Positions 6,060-6,120 of a stretch of DNA of 6,120 nucleotides are shown here, piece after piece. The position numbers and the translations under genes were made by a program. A model generated the notes under the pieces. That model worked only from the letters and a program-made list of their open reading frames with translations, was not told where the DNA came from and did not search any database. The first letter of the stretch is position 1, and each line of letters opens with the position of its first letter. This stretch comes from Cyanobacteria bacterium T3Sed10_344R1 (GTDB lineage: Bacteria; Cyanobacteriota; Cyanobacteriia; Phormidesmidales; Phormidesmidaceae): NCBI GenBank assembly GCA_003566335.1, contig PXDR01000066.1:1-6120 (forward strand), read 5' to 3'.

Positions 6060-6081
6060 TCAGTCTTCATATCAGTCTTCA
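6060..6081 (+). repeat. Direct repeat TCAGTCTTCA with 12-bp period just upstream of the last gene
   Basis: Two identical 10-base copies lie at 6060-6069 and 6072-6081, separated by TA. The second ends 20 bases before the ATG at 6102, so both are probably within the 5' leader or overlap the promoter. This may be an operator, an RNA-level site, or a simple duplication. Confidence 0.6.
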
Positions 6082-6086
6082 CAATT

Positions 6087-6091
6087 AAGGA
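6087..6091 (+). promoter_or_regulatory. Ribosome binding site AAGGA
   Basis: AAGGA lies 10 bases before the ATG at 6102. It is the only well-placed Shine-Dalgarno among the gene starts in this window, and it is the main reason for calling a gene start at the right edge. Confidence 0.6.
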
Positions 6092-6101
6092 CTGGAAGTT
6101 C

Positions 6102-6120
6102 ATGGGTAAATCTTCTCGCA
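6102..6120 (+). CDS. Start of an unidentified gene, running off the right edge
   Basis: The frame opens with ATG at 6102 and reads MGKSSR before the window ends. The start is supported by a Shine-Dalgarno at proper distance and by the long non-coding leader before it. Six residues are too few to name a product; the basic, serine-rich beginning fits many cytoplasmic proteins. It is transcribed away from the hybrid kinase. Confidence 0.55.

Larger units (their letters stand above)
5294..6101. other. Long intergenic region rich in dyads and short repeats, no convincing gene
   Basis: About 800 bases separate the divergently transcribed hybrid kinase and the gene starting at 6102. The sequence is visibly more A+T-rich than the flanking genes. 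It must hold at least two promoters. I find no tRNA, rRNA, CRISPR array, transposase or recognisable riboswitch. It contains several perfect dyads and direct repeats and two weak short ORFs, listed separately. A small RNA gene, or decayed sequence from a lost gene, is possible. Confidence 0.6.

Noticed and set aside
6055..6085. TTGACT with CACAAT as a promoter for the gene at 6102
   Set aside because: Spacing of 19 is long, the -10 match is poor, and the transcript would start next to or inside the ribosome site.
5294..6101. tRNA, CRISPR array, insertion sequence or NtcA-type site in the long gap
   Set aside because: No cloverleaf, no regularly spaced repeats with spacers, no transposase fragment or terminal inverted repeats with target duplication, and no GTA-N8-TAC were found by eye.

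Overview
The window looks like the chromosome of a cyanobacterium, probably a filamentous or Leptolyngbya-like type with fairly high G+C. The basis is two copies of the cyanobacterial HIP1 octamer GCGATCGC (38-45 and 3716-3723), protein families typical of cyanobacteria (a multi-domain kinase ending in GAF-PAS-histidine kinase, a receiver-first hybrid kinase, an ABC1/UbiB-type kinase), and mostly weak or absent Shine-Dalgarno sequences. The genus is an inference from protein style only.

Layout. Bases 2-2362 (+) are the C-terminal part of a very large signalling kinase whose start lies outside the window. What remains is a helical tail, a GAF domain carrying a tandem-repeat insert, a PAS domain and a complete histidine kinase. 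It converges on a two-gene minus-strand block across a 59-base gap that holds a stem-loop (2370-2400). The block, in transcription order, is a receiver-histidine kinase hybrid (5293-4160) followed after 91 bases by an ABC1/UbiB-family atypical kinase with two C-terminal membrane helices (4068-2422). Bases 5294-6101 form a gap of about 800 bases without a convincing gene, more A+T-rich than the rest and full of dyads and short direct repeats. At the right edge a plus-strand gene begins (ATG at 6102, good Shine-Dalgarno) but only six complete codons are visible.

How the parts may work together. Both histidine kinases are orphans here, since no stand-alone response regulator or output gene is adjacent. 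The hybrid kinase and the ABC1 kinase may be co-transcribed, which would link a phosphorelay input to a membrane protein of the prenylquinone-associated ABC1 family. This rests on orientation and spacing only.

I see no clear new biological system. The places most worth a second look are the long gap (a 16-bp palindrome upstream of the hybrid kinase, a pair of hairpins at 5476-5530, a 25-codon leader-like ORF and a 12-bp-period repeat before the last gene) and the repeat insert in the GAF domain of the first gene.
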